NCBI RefSeq assembly: GCF_902506145.1
Contig: NZ_LR733520.1
Span: 312,580-376,579, forward strand
Direction: 5' to 3'
Length of the DNA: 64,000 nt
DNA from: Burkholderia sp. 8Y
GTDB lineage: Bacteria > Pseudomonadota > Gammaproteobacteria > Burkholderiales > Burkholderiaceae
Below the pieces are notes generated by a model. The model made no database searches. It was not told the origin of the DNA and worked only from the letters and a program-made list of their open reading frames with translations. This document shows positions 8,656-17,965 of the stretch, piece after piece (position 1 is the first letter of the stretch; every line of letters begins with the position of its first letter). Made by a program: the position numbers and the translations under genes.

Positions 8656-10305
8656 ATGAAACTATCTTACGCATCAATTCCGGCGGCAGTCTTGATATTG
8701 GCCGCTTCATCCGCTTCCGCGCAACAGCAGCCGGACGCGGGGCTAACCCTGCAAGAGAACGCGCCGCGTGCGGTGCCTGCGCCTAAAGCCACGATGCCGC
8801 TGCCTGCTGCACCCGCGCCTGTGGAAGCAGCGCTTCCAGGCGGTGCTCGAGTTGTGGTGCATCAGGTGTCCGTTTCGGGCAATACGATTTTTTCGACCGA
8901 GAAACTGCTCTCGCAGCTTGGGGATTATCGAGACAGGGACTACGACTTCGCCGGCCTGACGGACCTAGCGACGAAGCTCGCCGCTTACTATCGACAAAAC
9001 GGCTATCCCTTTGCAAGCGCTTACCTGCCGCCGCAAGCCTTGGCGGATGGAAAGCTACGCATCATGATCGTGGAGGGCCGTTACGGCCAAGTGCAGGCGA
9101 CAGGCAACCCCCAACTGAAAGACCAGGCGCAGCACTTCCTGGCCATCCTCGTGCCTGGTGAGCCGATTTCCAGCCCCGCGCTTGAGCGGGCCACATTGCT
9201 TCTCAATGACCAGCCTGGGGTAAAGATCGTTCCGGTGCTTCGTCCTGGAAGTGAGAGCGGTACGGGAGACCTGCTGGTTGACGTACAGCGAGATCGCCGA
9301 GTGACTGGGGAAGTCGGTCTCGATAACTACGGTAACCGCTACACCGGACGAGATCGTGGAACGCTTAATGTGGATGTCGACAGCCCGTTCACGTTGGGAG
9401 ACCAGATCGCATTGAGGTCGCTCGTCACGGACGAAAAGCTTTGGTTCGGTTCCGCAGCCTACGCCCTGCCGCTCGGGGCCTCGGGTTTGCGTGGCAAGGT
9501 CGGTCTTGTTCACTCGTACTACTACCTGGGTTCGAACTTCAGTGCCCTCGACGCAACTGGCACGGCGGATGTCGCAACGCTCGGGCTAAGCTATGCGGTC
9601 GTGCGCTCCCAGAACAGCAACGTCAGCGTGTCTGCGACGTTCCAGCACAAGCAGTTGCACGACAAGCAAGGCGCAGTTGATTCGAGCACCCGCCGCGCGA
9701 GCGACAGCATACCTGTCGAGATGGACTTTGACGTGCGGGACACGCTGGTCGGGGGAGGCTTGACCTATGGTGCCGTGACCTGGACCCCGGGGCACCTCCG
9801 CTTGAGCGACGAGATGTATTCGCTCGACGCGAATACTGCACGAACCGCCGGGAGATATTCCAAGGTAAACGTCGATGTTGCCCGCATTCAGTCGCTCGTG
9901 CGACACCTTGATCTCTACGGACGCTTTGCGGCCCAATGGACGCGCGACAACCTTGATTCATCCGAGAAGTTCGGGCTTGGCGGCATCAACGGGGTACGTG
10001 CTTACCCAAGCGGCGAAGGTTACGGTGATAAGGGATGGCTTGCACAGCTTGAACTCCGCTACACGCTTGGTGCATTCGTGCCATATGCGTTCTACGACGC
10101 CGGCAGCGTGGCGTTGAACGCGTCGCCTTGGCAGGCAGGAGCGAACCATCGCAGCATTGGCGGTGCCGGTCTGGGCGTGCGCTACTTGCGAGGCCGCTGG
10201 AGCGCCAACTCGACGATCGCGTGGCACGTGAAAGGTGGTGCTCCGACGTCTGATACGCGAGATTCAATTCCGGTTGCGTGGGCTAGCGTATCGTACCGAT
10301 TCTGA
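8656..10305 (+). CDS. two-partner secretion outer-membrane transporter (ShlB/FhaC/HecB family, TpsB)
   Basis: 549 residues. Signal peptide MKLSYASIPAAVLILAASSASA, a Pro-rich linker, a POTRA domain (VHQVSVSGNTIFS through LRIMIVEGRYG, about residues 70-145), a second POTRA-like part, then a 16-strand barrel ending in VAWASVSYRF with terminal Phe. FGLGGINGVRAYPSGEGYGD is the conserved barrel motif (VRGY/F-type) of the loop that enters the pore. It exports a TpsA partner across the outer membrane. The only partner visible is the truncated remnant just upstream, so this transporter is probably orphaned. Confidence 0.93.
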   Translation: MKLSYASIPAAVLILAASSASAQQQPDAGLTLQENAPRAVPAPKATMPLPAAPAPVEAALPGGARVVVHQVSVSGNTIFSTEKLLSQLGDYRDRDYDFAGLTDLATKLAAYYRQNGYPFASAYLPPQALADGKLRIMIVEGRYGQVQATGNPQLKDQAQHFLAILVPGEPISSPALERATLLLNDQPGVKIVPVLRPGSESGTGDLLVDVQRDRRVTGEVGLDNYGNRYTGRDRGTLNVDVDSPFTLGDQIALRSLVTDEKLWFGSAAYALPLGASGLRGKVGLVHSYYYLGSNFSALDATGTADVATLGLSYAVVRSQNSNVSVSATFQHKQLHDKQGAVDSSTRRASDSIPVEMDFDVRDTLVGGGLTYGAVTWTPGHLRLSDEMYSLDANTARTAGRYSKVNVDVARIQSLVRHLDLYGRFAAQWTRDNLDSSEKFGLGGINGVRAYPSGEGYGDKGWLAQLELRYTLGAFVPYAFYDAGSVALNASPWQAGANHRSIGGAGLGVRYLRGRWSANSTIAWHVKGGAPTSDTRDSIPVAWASVSYRF

Positions 10306-10675
10306 AACTCCCAACCGAGAAGGGCAACGGCTGCAGCAATGCGGTCGAAGGCGTCGGATTCAGGCAAAAGCGGAAAAGCAACAAAAGCGGAGAGGCGACA
10401 TATCAGTCTCACGAAAGGCTTTTCCATGTTGCTCCAGCCACGCACGATGGCCGATAAGAAGCGTTCGGCTCTGCACAAGCCGCCGGCCATGCGCTGCACT
10501 GTTCGCTAGGGCTTAGCGCGCCGAAAGGCCCTTGCCGTTTTCATAAAATCATGCAGTCATCGTCGGCACGGCTTCTGCGGCGCCACCGGTCGCTATCGAT
10601 CGCGCACGGCGCGATTGTGAGCGAGGCAAAGAGATGTTTTGCACCCCTCGCGCTGGCGACTTTCAAAGAATTAAA
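10306..10675. other. intergenic region without recognisable gene
   Basis: 370 bases between the TpsB gene and the hybrid kinase. Small open frames exist, but none has a recognisable product or clear ribosome-binding site. No convincing terminator hairpin with a T tract was seen. Confidence 0.5.
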
Positions 10676-12256
10676 ATGACGAATTACCGCTCGCGACCGC
10701 AACTCGAACCGGCAGAGCAGAAGCTGGACCGTCTTCAACTGGCGGTGGAGGCCGCCGATATCGGCACGTTTTTCTGCCCCCTACCGCTCGGCCGGCTGTA
10801 CTGGAACGCTCGTTGCAAAACGCATTTTTGGCTTCCAGCGGACACCCCAGATGCCGAGGTCGCCATCGATACCTTCTACCGTGTGATGCATCCCGAAGAC
10901 CGGGAGCGGACGCGGGCGGCGGTTGATGCGTCAATCAGCAGTGGGACGCCCTACGACATCGAATTTCGGACCGTCTCACCGCACGGCGACGTCCGCTGGT
11001 TGCGAGCAAAAGGTGGGGCGACTTTCGATGCCGGGGGGCGCGCGGTCCGCTTCGACGGCATAACAATTGATATCTCCCGCCAGAAGCGGCTGGAGGCCGA
11101 GCGGATTGAGCTGATCCACAGCGAACGACAGCAACGGCTTGCAGCTCAGGCCGCCAATGCGGCCAAGGAGACGTTCATTGCGGCCGTCTCCCACGAACTC
11201 CGCGCACCATTGATGGCCGTTCTGGCATGGACGGACCTGCTTGACCGAGCCTCGGCCGACGCGGATTTCATCAATAACGGAATATCTGTCATCCGCCGCA
11301 ATGTGGTGATGCAGGCGCGCCTTGTCGACGACTTGATGGACGCAAGCCGCGTCGGCAGTGGGAAGTTCGCTGTCAAGAAAGAGTCAGTTACTGTGACGGA
11401 CTGTTTGCACGCTGTTCTACAGGACTTTCGGCCTATGGCGGATGAAAAAGGTGTTTTCGTCGCTGACCTTATTGCGGAGCCGGTGCAGCTTTTCGGTGAC
11501 GGGGCGCGCCTGCAACAGGTATTTGGCAATCTACTGAACAACGCCCTGAAGCACACGGACCGCGGCGGCAAGATCCTCCCGTCAGTTGTAGTCGATGGGA
11601 ACGCCGTGCGAATCAGCATCGCCGACACCGGGTCAGGGATACCGTCTGACAGGTTGGAACAAATCTTTCAGCCGTTCGTGCAGTTGGAAAACGTGGCGAA
11701 CCGTGAGGGCAGCGGTCTGGGTCTCGGACTCGCCATTTCGCGAAGCATCGTCGTCATGCATGGGGGAGACATCACCGCGCAGAGCAGTGGCCCCGGCCAG
11801 GGCGCTACCTTCACCGTGATCCTACCTGTCGGGAACGGAGATTCAGCGTTCGGATTGCTTGCAGAGCAACCGGCGGGAACTGCGTCGGCACTCGACGGCA
11901 AAAACGTCCTGCTTGTTGAGGATCACGTCGATACCTTGGAAGCTCTTTCGATCGTTCTTCGGTCTGAAAATGCGATCGTCACGGCCGCGAGGTCAGCCGA
12001 TGAAGCGAGGAGCCTGTTGAGCCTCAACCCGCCGGACGTCATTATCTCTGACTTCTCTATGCCGGCCGAGAGCGGCTTCGGCTTCATCAGAGGCTTGCGC
12101 GAAAGGGGGATCACGACGCCCGCCATTGCGCTGACCGGCCATATCGGCGGGGAAGACGAACGTGCGGCGCTAGACGCCGGCTTCAACGACTACCTGGGCA
12201 AACCGGTCGACCGTCCAAGACTTCTTGAAGCCATCGTCAGGCTGCTAGGTGGCTAA
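10676..12256 (+). CDS. hybrid histidine kinase (PAS-HisKA-HATPase-receiver)
   Basis: 526 residues from ATG 10676 (an in-frame upstream start at 10634 would add 14). No membrane segments, so a cytoplasmic sensor. A PAS fold with PAC motif spans about residues 20-140 (GTPYDIEFRTVSPHGDVRW, ITIDISRQK). The HisKA H-box AVSHELRAPL carries His173; the ATPase domain has NALKHTD (N box), DTGSGIP (G1) and GSGLGLGLAI (G2). The C-terminal receiver has DVIISDFSMP with phospho-acceptor Asp near 459 and the KP motif. No cognate regulator is adjacent. Confidence 0.92.
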   Translation: MTNYRSRPQLEPAEQKLDRLQLAVEAADIGTFFCPLPLGRLYWNARCKTHFWLPADTPDAEVAIDTFYRVMHPEDRERTRAAVDASISSGTPYDIEFRTVSPHGDVRWLRAKGGATFDAGGRAVRFDGITIDISRQKRLEAERIELIHSERQQRLAAQAANAAKETFIAAVSHELRAPLMAVLAWTDLLDRASADADFINNGISVIRRNVVMQARLVDDLMDASRVGSGKFAVKKESVTVTDCLHAVLQDFRPMADEKGVFVADLIAEPVQLFGDGARLQQVFGNLLNNALKHTDRGGKILPSVVVDGNAVRISIADTGSGIPSDRLEQIFQPFVQLENVANREGSGLGLGLAISRSIVVMHGGDITAQSSGPGQGATFTVILPVGNGDSAFGLLAEQPAGTASALDGKNVLLVEDHVDTLEALSIVLRSENAIVTAARSADEARSLLSLNPPDVIISDFSMPAESGFGFIRGLRERGITTPAIALTGHIGGEDERAALDAGFNDYLGKPVDRPRLLEAIVRLLGG

Positions 12257-12535
12257 ATCTTGCGTCTGTGCCGCGCATGCGATCTGTCGGCTCCTGCAAC
12301 CGGGTCTAGGTGCGTCATGGAAAGTTCCTCTTCCTATTTGAGGACGAGGGACTGCCGCGGCAGGTGCCTCGAGCTTTGCTGGAAAGCGAAGGGGTTACCA
12401 AGTGGTCTGCGCGCCAAATAGCGGAAACGCGCTTGCGCGCCCGAGTGTGACAGCCGTCGACCTTGTGGTCACCAACTGGGCGATGTGAGTGATGGACGAA
12501 GTACAGCGTGCCAATCTGAAAAGCGACGCCCTACT

Positions 12536-12800
12536 AAGCGCGCTTGAAGCGCCAGAATGCGGGGGCGTTTGAATAGCCAAGCTCAGTTGCGACGACGCTA
12601 AATGGCACGCCGCGACCTATAAGATTAATGGCGCGCGACAGCCTCAGTTGGCGGCGCCGGGCGGCAAGCTGGTATTAAGTTCCTGCTGGAAAAGCCGGGC
12701 CAGCGTTCTGTCGCTAGCGCCGGCGACACGTGCCCATTCCTGAAAGGTCGAAAGGTCCGATCCGAGCCTAGGTCCAGGCAGGTTCAGGAAATGGAGCGGT
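12536..12800 (-). pseudogene. AraC-family regulator remnant (C-terminal HTH)
   Basis: On the minus strand the conceptual translation reads LHFLNLPGPRLGSDLSTFQE, WARVAGASDRTLARLFQQEL, then after a one-base frame change RQLRLSRAINLIGRGVPFSV, VATELGYSNAPAFWRFKRA. This is the two-helix AraC DNA-binding domain, with LGYSxxxAFxRxFKR near its end. The frame is broken by TGA in the middle of the domain and a stop follows FKRA, so only a decayed end is left. Bases 12257-12535 next to it hold nothing I recognise. Confidence 0.75.
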
Positions 12801-13452
12801 TCGTCGCTGCATGGGCCGAATTGGCGCCGATGCCCGCAGCGGAGTGAATCGCATGGATCGGAATCTGGCCGAGCACCGCGTCATGCGCGTTGGCGGCAAG
12901 CAGCCGGGGCAGGTTCCATTCGCAGGTGGGAAAAATGCCAAGCGGGCAGTTGCTGCATGGGTCGGCGGTGCGCCGGTTGCGCCACGCCAGCAGCAGCTTG
13001 AGCATCGCGCCGAAGGCGAACAGCACCGCCGCCTTGAAGAGCCATACCGGCGTGAAGTACCTCACGCAGAACAGCCCGCTCACCAGATAACTGCCGCTCG
13101 CGAATCCCAGCAGGGTGCGCGCGAAAATCTTGAAGCGCTTCGCCTGCCAGAGCGGCTGAAGCGCAGTCGGCAGGATCAGCAGCAGATGGAAGACGACCCA
13201 CTGCGCCATCGGCCAGCTTTGCCAACTGATGGCGCAGGCCGCGGCGATGCCGAGCGGCGCACCCAGCGCGACGCAGGTGCAGCCAAGGCACAAAGGCCGC
13301 CCGAACGGCCGCACGAGGTGATGATCGTGGCGCTTGCAGTGCGGGTGATGCGCCCAGCGCAGCATGCCGGAGCCGGGGGCAAGCCGCCTCATCTCGCCCA
13401 GCGAAGGCATTGGTGCCAAGCCCTCGCCCAGGCCGTTGTCAGGCTTACTCAT
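12784..13452 (-). CDS. Cys/His-rich membrane protein of unknown function (DUF2085-like N-terminal motif)
   Basis: 222 residues, last gene of the minus-strand zinc-ribbon cluster. The N-terminus has HPHCKRHDHHLVRPFGRPLC followed by LGCTCVALG, a His/Cys motif resembling the CxxR...PLCxRCTG pattern of DUF2085 proteins, then three to four hydrophobic segments. A second cysteine group, CSNCPLGIFPTCEW, lies near residue 167. Both groups could bind metal (inference). Its start overlaps the end of the preceding 60-codon gene by 8 bases, suggesting translational coupling. It ends at the decayed AraC fragment. Confidence 0.7.
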   Translation of the reverse strand: MSKPDNGLGEGLAPMPSLGEMRRLAPGSGMLRWAHHPHCKRHDHHLVRPFGRPLCLGCTCVALGAPLGIAAACAISWQSWPMAQWVVFHLLLILPTALQPLWQAKRFKIFARTLLGFASGSYLVSGLFCVRYFTPVWLFKAAVLFAFGAMLKLLLAWRNRRTADPCSNCPLGIFPTCEWNLPRLLAANAHDAVLGQIPIHAIHSAAGIGANSAHAATNRSIS

Positions 13453-13627
13453 TGCGGCGGAACACCATTATCAGCACGCTTTTCGAGCCGCCACAGGTGG
13501 CCGTCGAAGACTGATAGACCTGCACGAGCCAGTAGCCTTCGGTGGCCATGCGGTTGGCGTGGCGTTCGCAGGAAGCGGTGTCGTACGGCTTGCCGCAGGC
13601 GCCTTCGATGGTGATGAACTTGTACAT
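13445..13627 (-). CDS. small conserved-looking protein (60 aa)
   Basis: 60 residues, MYKFITIEGACGKPYDTASC at the start, then a MATEGYWLVQVYQSST segment resembling the compact GWELV core of DUF4177-like small proteins. It has three cysteines and no membrane segment. I accept it as a gene because it is tightly packed: 30 bases after the lipoprotein gene and overlapping the next gene by 8 bases. Its function is unknown; it probably acts with its operon partners. Confidence 0.65.
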   Translation of the reverse strand: MYKFITIEGACGKPYDTASCERHANRMATEGYWLVQVYQSSTATCGGSKSVLIMVFRRNE

Positions 13628-13657
13628 GAGATTCGTCGGGTGATCGGGCGAGATGGG

Positions 13658-14362
13658 TCAGTTGGCGGTGCGCGTGGCGAGCATCGCGTAGGTAAGGGTG
13701 TCGGTATTGCTTGCGACGACCTGCAGATCGACCTTGCGTTCGGCGACCTGCACGCCGTTGACGTACAGCGTCGACTTGACGGGGTAAGCGCCCTGCGGCA
13801 CGCCTTGCGGCATCGGGATGGTGAAGCTGCTGCTGAACGCGCCCGCGCTGGCGGTCTGGTTTACCGGCTTGCGCACCGACTTGGCGATGGAGCCGTCGGG
13901 CTTGTAGATCGTTGCTTCTTCTTCGATGGCTGGGTCGGCAGTGTCGCGTTTGCCCTTCACGACCTCGATATACGAATGCAGCGTCGCCTTCTCACCCGCC
14001 GAAATCGACGCGGGCGTAAACGAAGTGCTGTACTTGACCACCGACGCCTGCTCGGGCAAGCGGCCGCCGTGTCCCGCCTGATAGTCGGCCTGGGCCTGCT
14101 GGGCGGTCTTGATCTGCTTCGCTTCATAGTCCACCGCCGCGCAGATCAGCGCCGCGATGCCCGCGCCAATCGCCGCACCGGTGGCGCGGTTGCCGCCCGC
14201 GACCAGCGCGCCGACGGCGGCGCCGCCCACACCCGCTAGAAGCGGATTGCACGAAATACTGGCGAATTTCGCTTTCGCGTCGTTCATGTCGGCGCAACCG
14301 GCCAGCACGGCGGCGAGCGTGACGCCCGCGATCAGCCGCTTCGAAACATAGATCACTTCCAT
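13658..14362 (-). CDS. glycine-zipper lipoprotein of unknown function
   Basis: 234 residues. The lipobox LAGC (Cys23) follows a short hydrophobic signal, so it should be a lipoprotein. Then comes a glycine-zipper hairpin (GVGGAAVGALVAGGNRATGA, about residues 44-70) that could insert in or span the outer membrane. The rest looks like a beta-sandwich: SAGEKATLHSYIEVVKG and GAYPVKSTLYVNGVQVAERK resemble immunoglobulin-like adhesin or chaperone folds. It is the fifth gene of the zinc-ribbon cluster, 61 bases after the polytopic protein. Confidence 0.75.
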   Translation of the reverse strand: MEVIYVSKRLIAGVTLAAVLAGCADMNDAKAKFASISCNPLLAGVGGAAVGALVAGGNRATGAAIGAGIAALICAAVDYEAKQIKTAQQAQADYQAGHGGRLPEQASVVKYSTSFTPASISAGEKATLHSYIEVVKGKRDTADPAIEEEATIYKPDGSIAKSVRKPVNQTASAGAFSSSFTIPMPQGVPQGAYPVKSTLYVNGVQVAERKVDLQVVASNTDTLTYAMLATRTAN

Positions 14363-14423
14363 TGCTTCCTCGGAGTTTCGGTCAATCGGAATCGGTCAAT
14401 CTGGAAACGCAGCGGGATGCCGC

Positions 14424-16202
14424 TTACTGAACCTGGGTCCCGCAGTTGTCGCAAAAGCGCGAATCGGCTTCGAGCGCTTCGCCGCATGCGCTGCACGACG
14501 CGCCCGCCTGGGCGCTGCGTTGCGCGGCCTGGCCGCCCAGCATGTCGCGCATCCGCGGCGACAAGAGATGCTCGGTCGCGCCTTCGCCGACGCGATTGAG
14601 CGCGTTGGCCCCGGCGATTTTCTCGATATCGCGCTGCGACGTCGGCGCGACGACGATGGTCTGCTGTTGCGCGCACTGCTCGATGAGCTGGCGGATTTCG
14701 CGGGCGTCGACGGGCAGCCCGCGCATGCCGACGATCATGCGGCGGTGGTCGCGGCCAAAGGCCACCGAATCGATCTCAGCCACCCACACGCGCACCGACA
14801 TGTCGTGCACTGCGATCACGTCGCTTTCCGTGCGCACGCGGTCGCTGAACTGCGCGCCGAGATTCATGCGCGAGCGCTGGAAATTGCCGTCGAACTGCAC
14901 CCAAACGAGCTTTGAGAGAAAGTCGAAGCGCGCCCACAGCATGTGTCCCGCGCGCAGACAGAACGCGCCGACCGCGAGCATCGCGCTGCCGAACGTGGCC
15001 CAGCCGAGCGCGGCCGATTGCACGTCGGCGGGCGAGGCCGCGAATTCCGTGGCGAACCACAGCAGGCAGATCACCGCGACGCCGATCAGCGCCACGCCGA
15101 AGGTATTCAGGCTCACCAGCCAGCGGTAGCGCGGCTCGGTGAAGGCGCGCTTGAGATCCACGCGGCGCATGTCCTCGCGCGGCAGCGGCTGGGTTTCCTC
15201 GAACAGCTGGCCGGTGAACTGACCGGACTGTCCTGCCACCGACGGCGTGTGGCGCGCATAACGGCGGTTAGGAATCTGCTCGACCCAGCGGCGCTGCAGA
15301 TGGCGCTCCAGTTCATCGAGCAGCTGCTTGGGCTGGCCGTTCATCGACACCGTGGCGATCTCGCTGCCCATGCTCGTGCGCGGCGTGACCACGGTCTGAC
15401 GCACGAGCGCGATGAAGAACAGCACGACAGCCACGCCCGCGCAGATGAGCAGCGCGAACGTCTGCGTGGTCAGCGGCAGCCAGCTTAGGTCGGGCAGGTG
15501 AGTGGAGACGAGCGGCACCACGATCGGTGCGAACACGGCCACCAGCAGCAGGCCGATGAGTCCAGCCGGGCTGAGCGAGGTGCTGGCCTGGTTGCCTTGC
15601 TCCATCGGCTTGAGCAGCAGGAAGAACGCGAAGCCGAAAAACAGCAGCGCGACCCAGGCGCGATCGGACGGATTGTCGAAGCCCACCGCGGCGATGATGA
15701 AGCTCAGGAAGGTGGCCGCGAGCGCGAGGCCCGACTGGAACTGCAGCTGCGCGAGGCGGCGAATCGGGATCGGCGCGTAGATGAGGGCGGGGATCAACGA
15801 ATAGAGCAGGCCGTTCAGCGCGCCTTTGGGCTCCTCGAACCACAGCGCGCCGGAGCGCATGCGGTTTTGCAGTTCCGCCGCGTCTTTCGTGACGCCGTCC
15901 TGGTTGCTGGCCTGGATCTCATCGCTCAGGCCAAGCGGCTGGCCGCGTCCGAAGTAAAAGCGCAGCTGCATCATGCCGATGCGGGCGTAATTGATGCCGC
16001 TGCCAAGCAGGAAAATGCCCATCGCAAGCGGCAGGAACGCCCACAGACCGTGATGGGCCGCCAGCTTTTGGCGGCTCAGCAGCAACGCCGCGATGCCGCC
16101 GAGAAACAGCAGCGCGGCGGCGGCAAAGCGGAACCAGTTCTCGACACGGAACGGATTCGGCAGGTTGAGGCGGTCGCCTTCGGAACTGAATTCAAACGAC
16201 AT
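14424..16202 (-). CDS. polytopic membrane protein with C-terminal zinc ribbon
   Basis: 592 residues from ATG at 16202, with GGAG upstream; the open frame continues upstream but overlaps the previous gene. About eight hydrophobic segments occur in three groups (residues 30-75, about 160-300 and 395-460), separated by soluble parts including LLDELERHLQRRWVEQIPNR. A cytoplasmic domain near the end (VIAVHDMSVRVWVAEIDSVA) is followed by the terminal zinc ribbon CSACGEALEADSRFCDNCG. I do not recognise the family. It begins 17 bases after the preceding stop, consistent with one transcript. Confidence 0.75.
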   Translation of the reverse strand: MSFEFSSEGDRLNLPNPFRVENWFRFAAAALLFLGGIAALLLSRQKLAAHHGLWAFLPLAMGIFLLGSGINYARIGMMQLRFYFGRGQPLGLSDEIQASNQDGVTKDAAELQNRMRSGALWFEEPKGALNGLLYSLIPALIYAPIPIRRLAQLQFQSGLALAATFLSFIIAAVGFDNPSDRAWVALLFFGFAFFLLLKPMEQGNQASTSLSPAGLIGLLLVAVFAPIVVPLVSTHLPDLSWLPLTTQTFALLICAGVAVVLFFIALVRQTVVTPRTSMGSEIATVSMNGQPKQLLDELERHLQRRWVEQIPNRRYARHTPSVAGQSGQFTGQLFEETQPLPREDMRRVDLKRAFTEPRYRWLVSLNTFGVALIGVAVICLLWFATEFAASPADVQSAALGWATFGSAMLAVGAFCLRAGHMLWARFDFLSKLVWVQFDGNFQRSRMNLGAQFSDRVRTESDVIAVHDMSVRVWVAEIDSVAFGRDHRRMIVGMRGLPVDAREIRQLIEQCAQQQTIVVAPTSQRDIEKIAGANALNRVGEGATEHLLSPRMRDMLGGQAAQRSAQAGASCSACGEALEADSRFCDNCGTQVQ

Positions 16203-16219
16203 AGGGGCTCCGCGGACCG

Positions 16220-17923
16220 TCATTCGATGGACATGTTGTTGAGCGCGCTTTGCTGGGCTGCCTTGGCGCGCTTGCGCAGCGACAAGGCCTGCGCGTTGTG
16301 CGGGTCGAGGCGCAGCACGGCATCGGCATTCGAGATCGCGCAGTCGAACTTCTTGTTGCTGAAGCAACTGGTGCCGTCCGAGAGATTGCCCGCGATGGCC
16401 GCGCGGATGGTGGCGTTTTCGCCGCCACTGGTCTCGGCGGACGGCGCACTCTTTTTGGGCTTTTCGCGCACGTGCGGCGCGGGCGCTGCGGGTTCCGGCG
16501 CGGCGGTTTGTGCAGGTGCCGGTGCTGGCGGCTCGGCTTGCGCTCGCGGTTGTGCTTGCGGTTGTGCCTCGATCGGCGCCGGGTTAGACGCTTGAGCTTG
16601 CGGCCGCGTATCGATGATTGTTGCGCCCGTGGACGCGGCGTTTGCTTCGCTTCCCGTGACCGCCGGCGCGTCGGACGCCGGTGCGTCTAACGCCGCGCCC
16701 AGCGACGGAGCGGGCATGGACGCGGCGTCGTCGGCGGGCGCTGCCGACGGTGCTTCCGATGCCGCCTTGACGAACGGCGCAGCGGATGCCGCGCTCGGGG
16801 CGCTCGCGGCCGTGTCGTCGGACGCGGCGGGGGTGTGATGCGAGCGCAGCATGAGGCCCGCGCCTACCGCCACGCCCACCACGACCACGACCACGGCTGC
16901 GCCACCGATGATCCACAGCTTCTTGCCGCCGCCCGACGCGGCAGCGGAGGCGGAAGGCGCGGCAGTGGTGGCGCCGCTTTTACGGGCGGCTTGCGCGGTT
17001 GCTGTGTCCTGCGTTTGCTTCGCTTCAGAGCGCATGGCGGAATCCGCTTCGCGCGGTGTCTCGCGTTGAATCCCGGGTTCCGGTTGCGGCTCAGGCTCCG
17101 CCTGCGGCTCGGGTATCACGGGAGATACGGTTTCCGCAGCGGCGCTATCCGCAGTCCGCGCCGCTTCGGGAGCGGCGACGAAAGCAGCTTCGGCGCGCGT
17201 CTCGTCGGTTGCGTGCGCAACGACGGGCGCTTGCGCAACTTCTACTAGAGGCTCCACGGCGTCGACCGGCGCCTCGACGACCTGCGTCGGCGCGCTGAAG
17301 TCGAAACGGCAGCCTCGGCAATAGCGCTTGCCTGGCGTGCGCACGGTCGCGCATTGCGGACAAACTTCGGTAGCCTGTGCATCGTCCGCGATCGGCGCAT
17401 CAGGGGCGCTTGCCACGAAGGCCGCCTGAACAGGTGTGTTCTCGAACGTCGCGTGCGTCTGGGGCGTGGCGCTTTCGGCGAACGTAGCCGGCGCTTCGCC
17501 GATGGTAGCCAGTTCGGATTCAGGCGCTTGCGGGGCAGTGGGGCGCGTCTCTTCGCACACCGCCTCGACAGGCTCGGGCAGCGTTTGCTGCCGTGCGGCC
17601 GCGATCGACGGTGCCGTGTTATGGAGCGCCGCGAAATCGAAACGGCACTGGCGGCAAAAGCGCTTGCCCGGCACGCGCGCCGTTGCGCACTGCGGGCACG
17701 CCTGTGCCGTTGCCGCGATGGCAGCGGCCGCCTGCAGCGTGCTATCGGGGCAGGCGTCAACCGCCGGAGCGGTGGCGAACGTGGGCTGCTCCACGGGCGC
17801 GGCCGCGTCGCGATTCAGGTCCGGGGCGGCGGACGCAGCGGCGGCGCGCAGCATGCCCATGCCGCATTGCTTGCAAAACTTTGCGCTCGGGCTATTCGAA
17901 AAGCCGCATTTCTGACAACGCAT
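16220..17923 (-). CDS. single-span membrane protein with three zinc ribbons and TPR-like end
   Basis: 567 residues. Three zinc ribbons: CQKCGFSNSPSAKFCKQCG (residues 3-21), CPQCATARVPGKRFCRQC (about 75-92) and CPQCATVRTPGKRYCRGC (about 188-205); the last two are near duplicates. A long Ala/Pro/Glu linker leads to one transmembrane helix (LWIIGGAAVVVVVVGVAVGA, about residue 330). Another Ala/Pro region precedes a C-terminal helical repeat (CFSNKKFDCAISNADAVLRL) resembling TPR/Sel1. Topology is probably ribbons inside and the TPR-like end in the periplasm. Low complexity makes homology hard to judge. Confidence 0.75.
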   Translation of the reverse strand: MRCQKCGFSNSPSAKFCKQCGMGMLRAAAASAAPDLNRDAAAPVEQPTFATAPAVDACPDSTLQAAAAIAATAQACPQCATARVPGKRFCRQCRFDFAALHNTAPSIAAARQQTLPEPVEAVCEETRPTAPQAPESELATIGEAPATFAESATPQTHATFENTPVQAAFVASAPDAPIADDAQATEVCPQCATVRTPGKRYCRGCRFDFSAPTQVVEAPVDAVEPLVEVAQAPVVAHATDETRAEAAFVAAPEAARTADSAAAETVSPVIPEPQAEPEPQPEPGIQRETPREADSAMRSEAKQTQDTATAQAARKSGATTAAPSASAAASGGGKKLWIIGGAAVVVVVVGVAVGAGLMLRSHHTPAASDDTAASAPSAASAAPFVKAASEAPSAAPADDAASMPAPSLGAALDAPASDAPAVTGSEANAASTGATIIDTRPQAQASNPAPIEAQPQAQPRAQAEPPAPAPAQTAAPEPAAPAPHVREKPKKSAPSAETSGGENATIRAAIAGNLSDGTSCFSNKKFDCAISNADAVLRLDPHNAQALSLRKRAKAAQQSALNNMSIE

Positions 17924-17965
17924 TCTAGGTCTCTGTGGTCGTGGTGGCTGGGCGGGGCGTGCTCG

